Shown: piece by piece, positions 1-13,100 of the stretch | Layout of the letters: every line of letters begins with the position of its first letter | Position numbering within the stretch: position 1 is the stretch's first letter | From: Pegea sp. RAD2-039 | Taxonomy: Eukaryota; Chordata; Thaliacea; Salpida; Salpidae | Length of the DNA: 64,000 nt | Direction: 5' to 3' | Assembly (NCBI GenBank): GCA_034620365.1 | Contig: JAQGEQ010000161.1 | Coordinates: 868,001 to 932,000, forward strand | The notes under the pieces: model-generated | Told to the model about the DNA's origin: nothing | The model's input: the letters and a program-made list of their open reading frames with translations, nothing else | Database searches by the model: none | Translations under genes and position numbers: made by a program

Positions 1-1801
1 TTGTTCATTTAGGTGATAATTACATAAACGGCCTTATTTCCAAATAAAATTTATAAACATTCAATTAAAACTTTAAAGTTGTAACTAATACATTTCTTTT
101 ATCAATTTTTTAAATCTTGAATAAGCAAAAAATACTATAAATTAATAATTCAAAAGCCCAGATATTTTTTAGTTTCTAAATTTAAATTTTAAGATCATTT
201 TCTTACCAAATTAACCATAACGAGTTTAATATCTCTTATTAGTTTTGTTTCAACAAAAATTTACTTTCATCTTACATTTAAACTTAAAATGACTTTTAGT
301 CACACAGCTTTAATGCTCCCAAAAAAATTTAGAAATAAAATACTAAAGTTGGAGCAAACCAATACTTGCTATTTAGTTTGAACATTTAACATCTTTGCAA
401 TAAAACTCTTCCCAAATTTTTTCTTACCTTGTTAAATGATTAAAATTCTTACGAATAATTTGTTTGTATCAAATTTTAACAATACTTTAATAAAATCTTT
501 TCAAGATTATATTGATTATACAACAATTTTACGCAGTAACATACCATAGTTAGTTCAATAATAACATTAGCCAAGAATAGCTTCTAATATTCTCTGCCAT
601 CAATTTTTAAGTATTAATCTGCCTTGTTTATCACTTCATATAGCCTGTAATGATGTATGTGTAATGATGATACTGAATATTTAACAAGCTTTTGAGTTAT
701 AAAGTGGCCGACGTAATGGAGCCATAATTGGCTGTCTGGCCACCTGGACTGCAGTTTAGAAGTTAACCTAGCAGTCGATTATTTTATTAGCATCTGTATT
801 TCCTAAATAAATAAAGTTATTTTGTGTTCTAAAGATACCATCGTAACGTCAGTGTAATTGAGAAGAATCTTTATCATTCTGACCCTAAATAGGGTGGCTG
901 ATTGCATTGTGCAGAACGATTACAACTAAAAACAGTATTAAAAATCCGACTTTGTCGTCGATATAGCTCTACAGTAGGTCCTCGATAATGCGTCCGGTCC
1001 TACATTTTTATCTCCTGATCTACACCGAATAATACACGAAAAGGTACCAATTCTGTTCTCTAATTCATAATTTAAGTATTCTTGATTTTCGACTTGGTCT
1101 TAGAGTCTAGGATAAACGCCAGCATCCTTTGATACACTATCAGAAAGAATTACGTGCAAGTGACCCTACGTTTTAACCGACTTGATCACAGCCAGTTACA
1201 CAATGAACATGATATGTAGAATAATCAGGATAGCACATTTACGTGAGCGGCAAAATATTCAACCCAATTCAAATATACCACAGTAAAAACAGCTTATTAT
1301 AATATTTATCTATCATTCTCATATCTAAATCTAATTGAAAAGTATTTATAATTAAAACCTTTATGCAGAAGAATATTACGTAAATGTATTTCTTAATGAT
1401 TTTGTTAGATTTTGATTAGGATGCTTCATAGTTTAAAGTTTTGAGTATCAATTTTTTAAGATCGATTTCTACTTTAAGTAAAAGATATTTAGAAATTTCA
1501 AGTGAAGCCAATGATTCGACTCTTTTTTTGAATTTTGTAAAAAAAAGTTTTTATAGATTTTTCCATTAAACTTCTAAAAAAATGTCTTTCACATATAATG
1601 ATAAACAACTTTTAATACTCTCCTGATCTTTATATAAAGATATTAATAAATGATTTATTTTTCTATGAGATTAGATTTAGGAAAAAAGTGACATTTAATT
1701 CAAAACTACCTGAAACAGATTGATCTTTTTTAGAATTGATTTGTTATTATCTTAAACGATTATAAGTTTATTTTTAATCTGCAAATATTCTTTTGTTTTA
1801 G
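1..1801. other. Intergenic AT-rich DNA with a GC-richer patch at about 690-1250
   Basis: No gene is recognised. The stretch from about 690 to 1250 has visibly higher GC than its surroundings and contains an AATAAA-rich segment near 805-815 followed by mixed-composition sequence. This looks like an inserted repeat (a solo LTR or other transposon remnant is possible), but I found no matching copy elsewhere in the window and no coding motif. Confidence 0.3.
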
Positions 1802-1988
1802 ATTGAGCTTTCAAAAATCGTGGAAAGATCATTTTGTGGTTGTTCGACGTCGAAAGAGATTTAATTCTTGTGTAAATTTTAAGATTGTGCTAAAAACTGA
1901 GCTGCGGGCACAACTGTCACTTTGTTGCATGAAAATTGTTATCCAACAGCACGAAGCCAAGAAAAACTTTGTTTTTGAAAAGTGCTAA
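1802..1988 (+). CDS. Possible terminal exon of an unrecognised gene
   Basis: A TTTTGTTTTAG acceptor-like site ends at about 1801. An open frame of about 60 codons follows it to a TAA at 1986-1988. The peptide is basic and mixed in composition (Trp, several Cys, a VVRRRKR stretch), less like the Phe/Leu/Ile/Lys-rich translations of random AT-rich DNA. No upstream exon could be joined and no domain is recognised. It could equally be a chance open frame. Confidence 0.2.
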
Positions 1989-2745
1989 AAGGTTTCTAAC
2001 CAACTTTCAGTGTATCAAATGAACAAACATTATTTTAATCAAAAAGTAATTTTAGTGAAATAATTTTCATTAACAAAAATCAACTGGCTGATAATCAAAA
2101 TTTGAAGCTTGTGTAAGTAGCAACATCCATAAAAAAGTTAGTGAATGAAAATAAGTTTTATGAATATCTCTTAAAAATTGACATTTAATTGCTAAGTTAT
2201 CAGAAAGTTATTCAAAAAACTGTTTAATTGATTGATGATAATCTTTACATTTCTTCTAGCTTGGTTCTGAATTGGTGTAAATTGACATTTCATATTAACT
2301 GACAGAATACTTTTAAAAATAGTCGGATAGAATTATTCTTCTGCATAGACTATAGACATGTAGCATTTGGAAGAATAATTCCAAAAATCAATTTTAAGAG
2401 CTAATAATTTATTTATTAGTCCATTTGAAAATTCTTTTAGAAAATAAAAGACAAAGTAAGGTTTTGAAGTTATCAGCAAAAATATTTCTTATGACTTCAT
2501 AATTTCTACAAATTGAAGACTAAATAAGATGACAAAAAATCACTTAAAATAGATTCGGCTCAAACAAAACTAACTTTCTATTTGGACTTTCCTAATTTTC
2601 TATTAAAAGCAACGACTAACAAAATATTCTCAAATATGATATATTTGCGAATGTAAAGTTGATTCATAATCAAAACGAATTGAAAAACTTTCCAATATAC
2701 TCCTATATCTATCATAAAATTCTATTGAAAGATGACGTCTTCAAG

Positions 2746-5595
2746 TTATTCATCGCTAACATCATTCATTGTATCAACTTCTGATAGAACTTGATCAAAT
2801 TCAGCTGGCAGTTTGCGTTTCAAAGCCTTCATTTTTCTGGTCTGTAAATTGGCCAAATCCTGTTTGGTCATATGGACTCGACCACGTTTTGTTCCAAATA
2901 TATCAGTTGAAATATTCTTTGGGTTCTTAATCTATAAATTTAAGTTTAAACAAATTTTAACAAGAGTTGTATTTATGAGCAAACTATCTTCAAAATATTT
3001 TCGATTAAAGAAATTTAGTTCAATAAATAGAGATGTAATAACCTGTGCCGCTTTTGGTTTTCTACAAGCTTGTTTAAATAACGCATCAGAAGCTATTTGA
3101 GTTCTTCTAATAACAAGATCCATATTAGGACCTACATCTTCTAATTCAACCCGAGGAGTCTTTAACCCTGATTTTTTCAAAGCTATTCTGTTGATTGATA
3201 AATTCAAAAGTTAAAATGATGATTATTGAAATAAAACTAATTTAAGCTGGCTATGAAACTAGAGTTAAAAATTGAAGAAAGTTTTAACTAACCGATAACT
3301 TCGCATCAATACTTTCTCTCCAATGGCAGTAAACTGAATAACATGTTCCAATCCTATAAATAAAATCAATAGAAGTTGCCAAATCAGACTTATTTTGAAT
3401 ACAGATTAATTAATCATTTGGTTGAGAGGTAGAAATTTAGTAAAAGATTTGAAGATATTAAAAAATACAGATTTAATATCAATCTAATATTGACTAGTGT
3501 AAGAGATTTACAAGATGATTTGTAAGCTACAAAAAGAAGTAATTAACATGTTTACCACTACTGAATGAAAGGTAAAAAGCAAATAAAAGTTTGTGTTGAC
3601 ATAAAACAAGCTGGAACTGGTAATCTTTAAATAGTTGCTAATACTTAGAAAGATTTTCAAAATTCAATGTTTAAAAATTTAGCTTTCTGATTTAATTGTC
3701 AATTTTCAGATTGAAAAACTGATTTAGTTGCCTGCTTACTGAGAAAAACTTTTCAAAAAAGTATTTATGTGTAACAAAATGTTGTCAGTAAAAACATTGG
3801 GTCTTGTGAATGACAACCACAAGACTTCTGGCATTAAATACATCTATTAAACTGACCTGAAAGGCGAATGTTGTCAACTACAGGACCTCGAAAAAAATCT
3901 ATCAAAATAGACTTTAATCTCATCATATTAAAGTCAGAATCAAATCCAGGACCACTGAAAGTCAAGCAAGGTTTACAACCAAGTGCAGGTTTCAACCCCT
4001 GCATTTAAAAACAAATGTTTGTACAAAAACATGATACTATCAACCAACCAAACCTTGAAATTATTGATTGAAACAAAATTCTCAACGCCAAGTTCCACCA
4101 TATCCAGGAGGTTGTAGTTATATAATCGTCCTGCAAACAAATATTTGTGAGTATTCAGCGATTGTTTGTTGAAACTAACCTATCACTAAGTTGTTTGGAC
4201 GTTTCTTTGAGTTTGATCCAAACATAAATAAAGACGCATCATTTTTTTTACACATGAATTCTACAGATGAGATATCTTCGAATGGCCGACAGACGTTCCG
4301 TTTCCGAAATAAGATCGAAAGTGGGTTTTTCAGAATAAACTGAAATAAAAGATGACGTTTGTAGTTTGTTATTTTAGGTTAAGAGTTTTGATACTTTAAA
4401 ATTATTTATGAACGTAAAAACAAGAAAGCTGAAAAATTCGAAATCTAAAACCTTAATTTAAGTGTAAATGTAGACATTTTTGAATTCAAGTTTCATTAGA
4501 TGTCATCTAATAAATAATCTAAGAACCAATATCATCTAAACAGATATTTGTTAAGCCTTTGATTCAGTTTCACGTTCCATATTAGTAAAAACTCTCACAG
4601 TTTAACATCAACTTTAAATATAGACAGAAAGAAATGATCATAAGCAACTCTTCTCAAATTTTCTTGAGGTTTTCAATAGTGTCTCCCAAGGCAGCATTCT
4701 CTTCAATATTCAATAAATGACATTACAGACAGCTCTACATCACACTAAATGGTTCTGGAAGTTTAATGCTTTTTGCCCACCTTTTAGTACTAACACAATT
4801 AATCTTAAATCTTCTTTGGAATCTACTAACTCATGGCTTCAATCAAGACAACTCAAGCTAGCTACCGACAAATGTTTCTACCTGTCACTAAATAGACATC
4901 ATCACTTAAAAAGGGTTCACGTAAACTATTTGTTCAAAACTGCTTCAGGTACTTCAATAAATTTTTAAAATCTTTAAAGACCAGAAATATTTGGACACTG
5001 TTGAAACTTTAAAATTCAAAACCTTAAAACAATAGGTCGGCTAAAAGCTTTTTCAATAAAGTAATAATAATTTGGATCCTTCTTTCCGAGTTCAACACTT
5101 CATTCAAAACCATGAGTAACTTTGTTGACAAGTGATTAGTCGTTAGCTGCTTCAGTTTCTTGTATTTTGTTGTAATTCTTAACTGAGTTATACCTTTTTG
5201 TTATGTTCTGACTTTTAGTTGCTTTCTTTTATCTGCAGCCACGCGTCAAACAAATAAATAAAATAAAAAATACAGATGTAACTAGAAAAACAGCATTTAG
5301 AATATCATACAGAAGCAGAACTTAAAAATAAAATTTCTAAATAAAATATGAAGATGTCGAATAAACAGTGTTAGATAATAGCAAAGTTCTTACGAGCTCT
5401 TTCAGTACAGTGGTTATCTCGTTGTTTGCGCTTCCACCTCTTATAAGAAGAGCCGTCTTGTCGTTCTCATGGACTTTCGACTCACGAGCTTTTAAGAATC
5501 GACGATGTCTATGACTCGATGATTTACTGCAAATAAAATATTAGTTGATCAGTGGTTGAGATTCTAGCATGAACTTACATTATTTCTCCAGACAT
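2746..5595 (-). CDS. RPF2: Ribosome production factor 2 (Brix-domain protein)
   Basis: RPF2 works in the nucleolus with RRS1 to load the 5S RNP (5S rRNA, RPL5, RPL11) onto the pre-60S particle. I join eight exons: 5579-5595, 5394-5526, 4180-4339, 4054-4130, 3857-3998, 3293-3353, 3043-3187 and 2746-2931. All junctions are GT-AG and the total is 307 codons, giving 306 aa, the length I recall for the human protein. Recognisable blocks are RPFED (exon 3), LFMFGSNSKKRPNNL, NYNLLDMVELGVENFVS, LIDFFRGPVVDNIRL and PRVELEDVGPNMDLVIRRT, followed by a basic tail with the TFG-type IFGTKRGRVHM motif. The first exon codes for only six residues. Intron 2 (4340-5393) holds a LINE fragment. An AAAG acceptor-like site lies 7 nt before the ATG. 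Confidence 0.93.
4670..5275 (+). mobile_element. Decayed non-LTR retrotransposon (LINE) fragment with reverse transcriptase remnant and A-rich 3' tail (family B)
   Basis: It lies inside RPF2 intron 2, on the opposite strand. A translation near 4670-4700 gives SVSQGSILF, matching the GVPQGSVL block of reverse transcriptases. Further on, 4717-4968 reads STNSWLQSRQLKLATDKC, the block that follows the catalytic YADD box, which itself is lost here. The fragment ends with CTGCAGCCACGCGTCAAAC followed by TAAATAAA-like repeats at 5240-5275. Similar ends occur at 27371-27430 and 32577-32640. It is frameshifted and inactive. Confidence 0.7.
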
Positions 5596-5604
5596 ATTGT
5601 TGCT

Positions 5605-6640
5605 TTAGAAAGTAAACAATTAATTGAAAATGCTGAAAAATAATTCAGAAAATTAGAAAAGTTGTAAATAAAAGCCAAGTTGTTACAGAAATAAGACTCG
5701 AACAAAAAAGTTAGAACCATTTGATGAGATAAAAAAGCAAAGAAACTGAATCAAAAGAACAATATTCACATGAAGTAAGTAAATGCCAGCGTAAGAAAGT
5801 AAGCTAATGTTAAAAAGGTTTGAAACTGAAATTAACTTTTGGAATTACTTTAATAATAAAAGCATTTTTAAATAAATATGATTAAATTTTATTAAAAAAT
5901 GTTTACAATGTTAAAATGATTGTAAACGCGGTACAAGCAGTGTTAGAAATTCGTAAAAATTGAGAATGTTTTGAAGAAATTTCAAAAGACTTTTTTAACT
6001 AACAAGAACTACAGAAGAGATATCAGCTGATAGGATAAAAAGTTTGGCAAAACATCAAAGAAACTTTTCAAGTTAGATAATCATAACAAAAATTATAAAT
6101 AAAATTATTAAAGCTCGTTAGAAAGTACTAAGGACTTTTAGAGGTTATTAGTAATGAACCATTATTCCGATATTGATTTTTTAAAATAAAATTATATAAA
6201 TGAGCTCAGATGGTTTGTCGTTTGTCGAATCAGAGTAAGTGAAGAAGTGATACACGAAAAAGTTATATGAGATTAAAAATAGATCACACAAAAACATGAT
6301 AGACAATTAGAAAATTACAGAATAACGTAAACACTGATATCCAACAAATATATTTAACAATATCTTAAGAATTTAATAAAAAATTCAAATAAGAGAAATA
6401 ATCAATTTTATCTATTACCGACAGATGCATTTCGCTAAATACTTCTATTTATTCTTGCAAGACATCAACTTCATACGTTACAAATATTTAAGAAAAATAT
6501 GAAATTATAAATTGAGAAATGGAAGGCAAAAGCGTAAAATACTAAATGCATTAATTTGAACCTCTGAAAAGTTTAATTTCATAATTTGTACGGCTTTTAA
6601 GCCACCCAACTTAACAAACAAACTGTTGAATACTTTAACT
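5605..6640. other. Intergenic, no gene seen
   Basis: AT-rich DNA between the 5' end of RPF2 and the 3' end of the downstream membrane-protein gene. No coding, repeat or RNA signal was recognised. Confidence 0.4.
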
Positions 6641-6643
6641 GAA

Positions 6644-7345
6644 TTATACAAAAACGTCATCATCGTCATGATCTCCTTTACTAGAATCAATATTAGTTGG
6701 TTCAACACCAACCACCACAACAGTATCAGCTGATATTTCATTCGATTTCATTTTGATATTCTCTTTTGAAAGTGTTTTGTTTATCTCAACAATTGAGCAA
6801 TTCTGGTTATCTTCTTTCACATTTTGACAAGTATCTGTAGGTTCATGATGAGCTTGACAGCTTCTGCTCCTACGAAAGGAAAATCTAGGCCGTCGAGTCA
6901 TCAGAGATCTTGCTCTTTGAGTTTTATTCCCAGCATCTTTGCTCTCTCGACGATCTTTATCAAAAGTTGAAGCATTTTTGTGCTTCGCCCTGCTCCATCT
7001 GAAAACGCTTGTTCGCGCTACTTCGCTGTACCTTGGAGGAGGGGGATCTGATTGCAAGATCCTTTCTATGTCTGGGAGACTATAATTATTACGAGAAGTG
7101 GGAGTGAGAGGGACTACTTCATGAAGTTCATCTAGATCTTCAATTGTCTGCTGAATTGATTCATCGTTTACTTCAAAGTCGAAACCACAAATTGTACATC
7201 TTGAAGTAGTTCGACAGAATAAACACAAACAACAAAGAGTCATGAACATCATCATCGCAGTGATCATCGCAATAAGGATGTAATCAGAAGTTTCTCCTAA
7301 AAATTCTTCTGACATATTTGTAGCTGTTTGAGTTGATTCATTCAT
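6644..7345 (-). CDS. Single-pass membrane protein with PPxY motif, unknown family
   Basis: An intronless CDS of 233 aa. Visible order: a short extracellular N-terminus of about 22 residues without an obvious signal peptide; a Met/Leu/Ile-rich membrane helix at about 23-43; a cysteine cluster at its cytosolic edge (CCLCLFC, then RCTICGF) that could be palmitoylated; an acidic stretch; a PPPPRYSE motif at about 100, a PPxY ligand for WW domains such as those of NEDD4-type ubiquitin ligases; a very basic Arg/Ser middle (RRPRFSFRRSRS); and an acidic end (DDDDVFV). The layout resembles small WW-binding adaptors (WBP1, VOPP1 or Shisa type), but I cannot assign a family. A TTTGTAG acceptor-like site lies about 32 nt before the ATG. 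The membrane adaptor role is inference. Confidence 0.7.
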   Translation of the reverse strand: MNESTQTATNMSEEFLGETSDYILIAMITAMMMFMTLCCLCLFCRTTSRCTICGFDFEVNDESIQQTIEDLDELHEVVPLTPTSRNNYSLPDIERILQSDPPPPRYSEVARTSVFRWSRAKHKNASTFDKDRRESKDAGNKTQRARSLMTRRPRFSFRRSRSCQAHHEPTDTCQNVKEDNQNCSIVEINKTLSKENIKMKSNEISADTVVVVGVEPTNIDSSKGDHDDDDVFV

Positions 7346-7379
7346 GTTTCAAAAGTTGATACAAAAAGTTTGAAATTCT

Positions 7380-8190
7380 ACAAAGACATTTGTAATAGCC
7401 GAAAAGAAAAATTAGTAAAATCTGAAAATATGTTTTTGTAGTTAAACATTTTGAATGCTAAACTGTTTAACGATTTCTAAATAACTTTTAATCTTATCAA
7501 AAACTGAAATAAGAATAAAACAAGATGATAAATGCAACAGTGAAGATTTTTTATAAAAAACCGACTAATAGTAAGTTGATAGAAAAACATTTTTTAACAC
7601 AGTTTTTACTCTAAGTGGAAAAAGGATTAATCAAATCTTAGTCCATGTGAAGAAAGTTTAGTATACTCACAGTGAATGTAAGGCTTAAAAAGTAAAAAGT
7701 TAGAAAACTTTTCAAAGGCAGATATAAAAAACACTATAATATATATACAAAAAAGTTTACAAAATGTGTAACAAGATAAAAAATTTGCAGAAATCTATGG
7801 AGGAAATTGAAGAATATATGAAATAAAAGTGAACATATAAAAAAAAGATAAATGATTATACAATATATTATTTTTAATTTCTAATATTATAATTGGCTTA
7901 TATAAGTAAAATATTCAAACAGAATTTTGGAAAAGCTGAAAAGTGAATTATAGCGTTTTAATCAGAAAAATCATGAAAATATATTTTAATTTTAAATGAA
8001 ATTAAATAAATATTTACTAAATAACTTATTTAGCATTTTATAAAATTCCTAATTTAAGCAATCTACTCTTATAATATTTCGCGAGTCTTTAAAAGTACAA
8101 AGATACTTTATTGAAAGTATTTTATCATATCTAAATTAGGGTTTTAAGCTAAACATTTAATGAATTGATGTAATTAAGACATTTACAAAT
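7380..8190. other. Intergenic, no gene seen
   Basis: AT-rich DNA between two minus-strand genes. No conserved coding or structured signal was noticed. It should hold the 5' flank of the membrane-protein gene and the 3' UTR of the coiled-coil gene. Confidence 0.4.
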
Positions 8191-8193
8191 ACT

Positions 8194-10101
8194 TCAAGGT
8201 GTTTGAGAGATAAACGATGCAGTTTTTGATATAGTACTGCCATCAGGTCTCATCTGCTTTACCCTGCCTTGTAAACGTGACAAAAGCTTCACAGTGTTGT
8301 TGTTGTCACGTGCTTTCCTCAAATCTTTCTTCCATGCGTTGTTATCACTTCTACTAAACTTATCAAAGTCATAACTTTTTATTAAAGTATCATAACTACC
8401 AAATCTATCTTTAGATGATTTTAAAGACTTTCCATAAGATCGTTTTGATGATAAATCTTCACAGCTCTTCATATATTCTTTATTCACATCAGATTCTCTT
8501 CTTAGACGATTCACTTCACAGAGTAAATCATTTGAGCTCCGGCAAACTAGTTCTACAACATCCTGAAGATCAAGTAATGACTTTTTAGATGAAAAAGAAC
8601 TGCCTTTGTTTGTCGAAGAGCCACGATTATAGTTTGTAGTAGGATTGATACTATCACATAATATGGAAAGTTTATTACACTCTTCTTGTATAGATGAAGC
8701 TAATATGTAGTCCCGGTGTTTGTTTATCATCACAGATTCTTTGGATTTTAAATTAGAGTTTTTTAATTCATTTTCAACTCGTTGAAGTTTGTCTTTAAGA
8801 CTAGTCACTTCAGAGTTCAATTCACTTTGTGCTTCAGTTATCTTCTTTTGTAAGCAACTATCACTTTTATGAAGGGACTCATCTAATCGAGAGTTTTTTT
8901 CAATCACTTCAGCTAATTCTTTTTGCACAAAAGCCAATTTATTTTCAAGTTTCGAGTTTTGTTCTATCAAATAATCTTCATTTAATCTTTGATTTTGCTT
9001 TAATCTTTTTTTTTCTTCATCAAAATTTTCTTTAAATCTATTCATTTGATTCAGTTTATCTTTTAATTCAGAGATTTCATTTTGAAACTCTTTGATTGTA
9101 GCTTCATGTTTTATAATAACCTTTTTTTGTTTCATTTCATTATTACTTTTAGACTTTTTATTCTTTGATTTTTCTTCATTATATAATTTTTGCAAAGATT
9201 TTAACTCTTCTTCATAATGACTTTTCATATCAGAAAACTTTTGCTTTTCTTTTAAGAGTAGATCTTCAACTTTTAAAATACTTTCTTCATTTTCTTTCAA
9301 AGAGATTTTTAAAGACTTGATTACCTTATTTCCATCTTCAAAATTTCTTTTCAATTCCTTATACATTTTTTCAGAGTTTTTATATTTTGATTTAAACCTT
9401 TCTACTTCTTGTTGGAGCTTCTCATTACATAATTCAGCTAATCTCTCAGATTCAAGAAACTTATCTTCCATAACTTTTAATTCACTATCAATATTCTTCA
9501 GTTCATTAAATGACAAAGATGAAACATCATTTGCAGTCTGACAAAATGCATCATTAAAAATATCTTTTGAATTAACATTTAATTTAATTTTTTCAATCTC
9601 TTCTTGTAGTGATTCGATCATCAAATCTTTTTCATTAATCTTTTCATCAAACATACGTTGAGCATGTTCTAACTGCTCTTCAATGTCTTCAAACTTTTCT
9701 CGAGATTGCTGTTGATGTCTAAACAATTGCATTTTAGTGTTATGAAGTTGTCTTTCTAACTCTTTTCGCTCTTCTATAGTTGCTCTTGATGCTTCGCCAA
9801 GTCGAAAACGTCTTAAAAGTTCATCTCTCTCTTTCTTAAGTTCATAGAAATCAGTACCACACTCTTTACATTCTTTAAATGATTCACCCAGCTGTGAGCT
9901 ATTATATTTAGGGCTTAAAATATTTCCTATGTAGCTATTATTAGTTGAAGCAGGAAAATAGTCCGGAGATAAAGTTGTGTGATCAGCAGAGTTATTAAGA
10001 GCACCTGAGCTATTATATGATCTGGCATCTTTTAACATTTTTCTTAAAGTATTGATATCATCATCATATGATTTTCTAAGGTTTTCAACATCATTTGTCA
10101 T
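8194..10101 (-). CDS. Long coiled-coil protein, unassigned
   Basis: An open frame of 635 aa without introns. Residues about 85-470 are almost continuous heptad-like coiled coil rich in Glu, Lys, Leu and Asn (for example KKERDELLRRF and ERKELERQL). Before it stands a Ser/Asn-rich N-terminus with an SPDYFP and an SPKYNS site and a CKECGTDFYELKK element. The C-terminal third is Ser/Arg/Lys-rich and lower in coil. The architecture fits a centrosomal, basal-body or cytoskeletal scaffold, but coiled coils do not identify a family by eye and I give no name. An ATTTTAG acceptor-like site lies 12 nt before the ATG, so a non-coding or leader exon may precede it. Confidence 0.75.
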   Translation of the reverse strand: MTNDVENLRKSYDDDINTLRKMLKDARSYNSSGALNNSADHTTLSPDYFPASTNNSYIGNILSPKYNSSQLGESFKECKECGTDFYELKKERDELLRRFRLGEASRATIEERKELERQLHNTKMQLFRHQQQSREKFEDIEEQLEHAQRMFDEKINEKDLMIESLQEEIEKIKLNVNSKDIFNDAFCQTANDVSSLSFNELKNIDSELKVMEDKFLESERLAELCNEKLQQEVERFKSKYKNSEKMYKELKRNFEDGNKVIKSLKISLKENEESILKVEDLLLKEKQKFSDMKSHYEEELKSLQKLYNEEKSKNKKSKSNNEMKQKKVIIKHEATIKEFQNEISELKDKLNQMNRFKENFDEEKKRLKQNQRLNEDYLIEQNSKLENKLAFVQKELAEVIEKNSRLDESLHKSDSCLQKKITEAQSELNSEVTSLKDKLQRVENELKNSNLKSKESVMINKHRDYILASSIQEECNKLSILCDSINPTTNYNRGSSTNKGSSFSSKKSLLDLQDVVELVCRSSNDLLCEVNRLRRESDVNKEYMKSCEDLSSKRSYGKSLKSSKDRFGSYDTLIKSYDFDKFSRSDNNAWKKDLRKARDNNNTVKLLSRLQGRVKQMRPDGSTISKTASFISQTP

Positions 10102-10114
10102 TCTTTTAGATATC

Positions 10115-13100
10115 TAAAATAAAATTAACAATAATAAATACAAATAAAATAAGGACATTAATAAATTTTACTTAGTAGTTTACATTTTTATTAAAAATAT
10201 CTTATAGCACTATAAAATAGAAATTTGATTAAATAAAACCATATAAACTTTCAAAAGATTTTTGAATTTGCAATAAGAATAAATTTAACACAAAATAAAA
10301 CTGAGTAATTAATAATATTAATGAATTCTATCTTAATGAATAGTTAAAACAATAAAATTTTATCTATCAATAGAATATGTGATAAATGATATGTTTCAAA
10401 GATAAATAAAATTATATATATTTCTATTCAATCTTTATCAAATTTTCACTACTAATATATTTTTAAGACTAATTTGGTAAGTATTACTAAAAACATTTTA
10501 TTAAAAAGAAATTCTTTTACTTCAGTTATAAAACTTTTAGTAAATAAAATATATTATATTCAAAAAACATATAATAATAAGAAATTTTTATAATGAATCC
10601 ATTTTTTTAATAAATAATAAAAAATAGTTGATCCACAATTTCTAAAACTGATTACTATTTATATAATACACAGTCAACATAAGTCCTAAATTTAAACCAA
10701 AATCTAATAAATACTATAATAAAAAATATATTACAAATATATCAAATTTTCCTTCACTAATTACATTTTAATCATATGTATAATTTCTGAGAGACAAATA
10801 AACTGAATATATACATATAAATATATTAAAATTAAATTAATAATACAAAGCAATGAATAAAAATCTCAGAAAATAGAATTAGTAAAAACACATTATGAAA
10901 AAATATAAAAACTATTTTAATATTCTTCTTTTTGGTTTTAATAAAAGGTATAGTCCGGATTAATTAGAAAAAATTAGTAATTACTATCAAAAAATATTTT
11001 AATACTTTACATCAGTATCAAAATATATTTATTGGAAATTTAAAGATAATACCTTGATAAAAAAAAGGTCTTAAAAAAATATTTACATCCAAAGCAGTGA
11101 TTACTTTTAATCAATTTATTTAAAGGACTTATACATAAATTGTTAAAAAAGCCCATAGAAACTAATAAGGAACGTATAACTGGTAGCTTGTCTAAAAACG
11201 AAAAAATTTACCATGGTACAAAAAAATCCCCTTGAAATTCTGTCACAGCTCTCTAACACTACAAAACAAATTACATTTTGTGTATGACTATAATGAATTT
11301 ATTGCAATAAAAGCTTTTTATATCAAGTTTTATGTAATTCAAAATCATTATTTTTTGCAATATAAATAGGTAAGGTTGTTTATTTATGTATAGAGGTTAC
11401 AAATCACTTTTAAGATGGTCTAATGTAAACCTAAATTATTTAAATATTACTTTGCACGGCTTTTATTCATGTAATTCAAAATGTTAGTGAAACTAGAATC
11501 AATCTCAGATTAAAAGATCTTTATACCATTTGTAATCCTGTCAAATATCTTAACAAATCTTTTTAAACCAATAATGGCGTTCTAGGTATAAATACCATTT
11601 AGATGAATGTTATTACGACATAGATTTTGTAAACTGTCATTTTTCAACAATTTGAAAGTGTCGATGAAATCAATTTAGCCTTGCAATGCAATGAGAACAT
11701 TGAATTAAAGCATCAAGCAAATTAATCTGATTTCTGTTTAGATCATAAAACTTTAAGCACAATCTAGTTAAATGGATTTAATATTTTAAATCCTTGACAA
11801 AAAAAAACAGAATCTCGATCATTAAAAAACTTTAAAGAGAAATTTTACGATTGGTACTTGAAAGTAATAAAGACTAGTTTACTATTAGCAGTGCATATTA
11901 TTAAACCACACACTATATTAGTGTAGATAATCCACAAATATGGTTTAACTCATAATTTAAGATATACTATTAGAAAATTTGTTAAAAACATATCTCAAAA
12001 CTAATCTTTAAACATAATATTTAAATGATAGTTAGAAACTATAGTTTTGTTTAACATTTAGTCTTATCAAGTTGTAAGTTATAAGCAGTTAGTAGTTAAA
12101 CATATTGTTTTAAGTAATAATAGTCAACATTTTTTAAGTGCATGCATGATGCTATCAACTTAGCTGCTTTTCTGTAAGTACTAGCTATCTTCAACCACCG
12201 AGCACAAAATCTGTCTATAATACAAGTTGTTCAGATTTGGTTTTACTGACTAAAGATTTGATCAGTGGAAATGTTAAATGCTTTAATAGATAAATCTATA
12301 TAGATTTGACACGCCTCAAATATAAGTTTTTATGGTTCTTCCATTTTTTTAAGTTACTTTTTTCAAAGCAAACAAACAAATCAAGTTCTTGTTAAAATTA
12401 GAACTAAAACCTAAAAAGATTACTAAGACTTAATCAATAAAAGCAAAATTTGCATCTATAGAAATTATTAGTTTAAAATCATTCACCACAGGCAATTCTG
12501 ATTAAACATTACTTTCCTGTATTTTCTTCTTTAAACCCTTTTTAGTGAAATCCAAAAAGTTGATAGAAATTCTATTTTTTGAAAGTATTTCAAAACTAAA
12601 AAATAAGCAATTAACAAAGAAAAAATTGATTAGCAATATACATAAGAAAAAATGTTCGATAAAATAAATAAAAATTTTCATAATCAGAAGTTGATCAAAT
12701 ATGTGAAAGATGATAATTTAACATTATTCAAGAAAATTGATTTCACACAAAACAATTTATGTCTTCAGCTGACTATGATTTAACGGTAAACCTCTTTCTG
12801 TTCCACCATAAGCGTTCCTTAAAACTTTTAAAATGAAAGTAATCGGTATATTATAATAATTAACTTTTATTACCATTTTATTTAGATAAATAAATAAACA
12901 TTTTAATCTAACTAACTATTAACAATTTTTCGCAACTTTTTTTCAAAAATATACTAAACACAGTTGTAATTTCATATTTATCAATTAGATATTAGCTTAC
13001 TGAATTCTTCGTGAAATTATTATTTAATTTAATAATTTTGTTTATTATTATTGATTATTAGTCTTGGTAAATGTAACTTTAACTAAATTTTTATAAACAT

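Noticed and set aside
690..1250. Possible solo LTR
   Set aside because: It has higher GC and an AATAAA-like signal, but I could not define TG...CA ends, a target-site duplication or a second copy, so it is only noted as a compositional patch.
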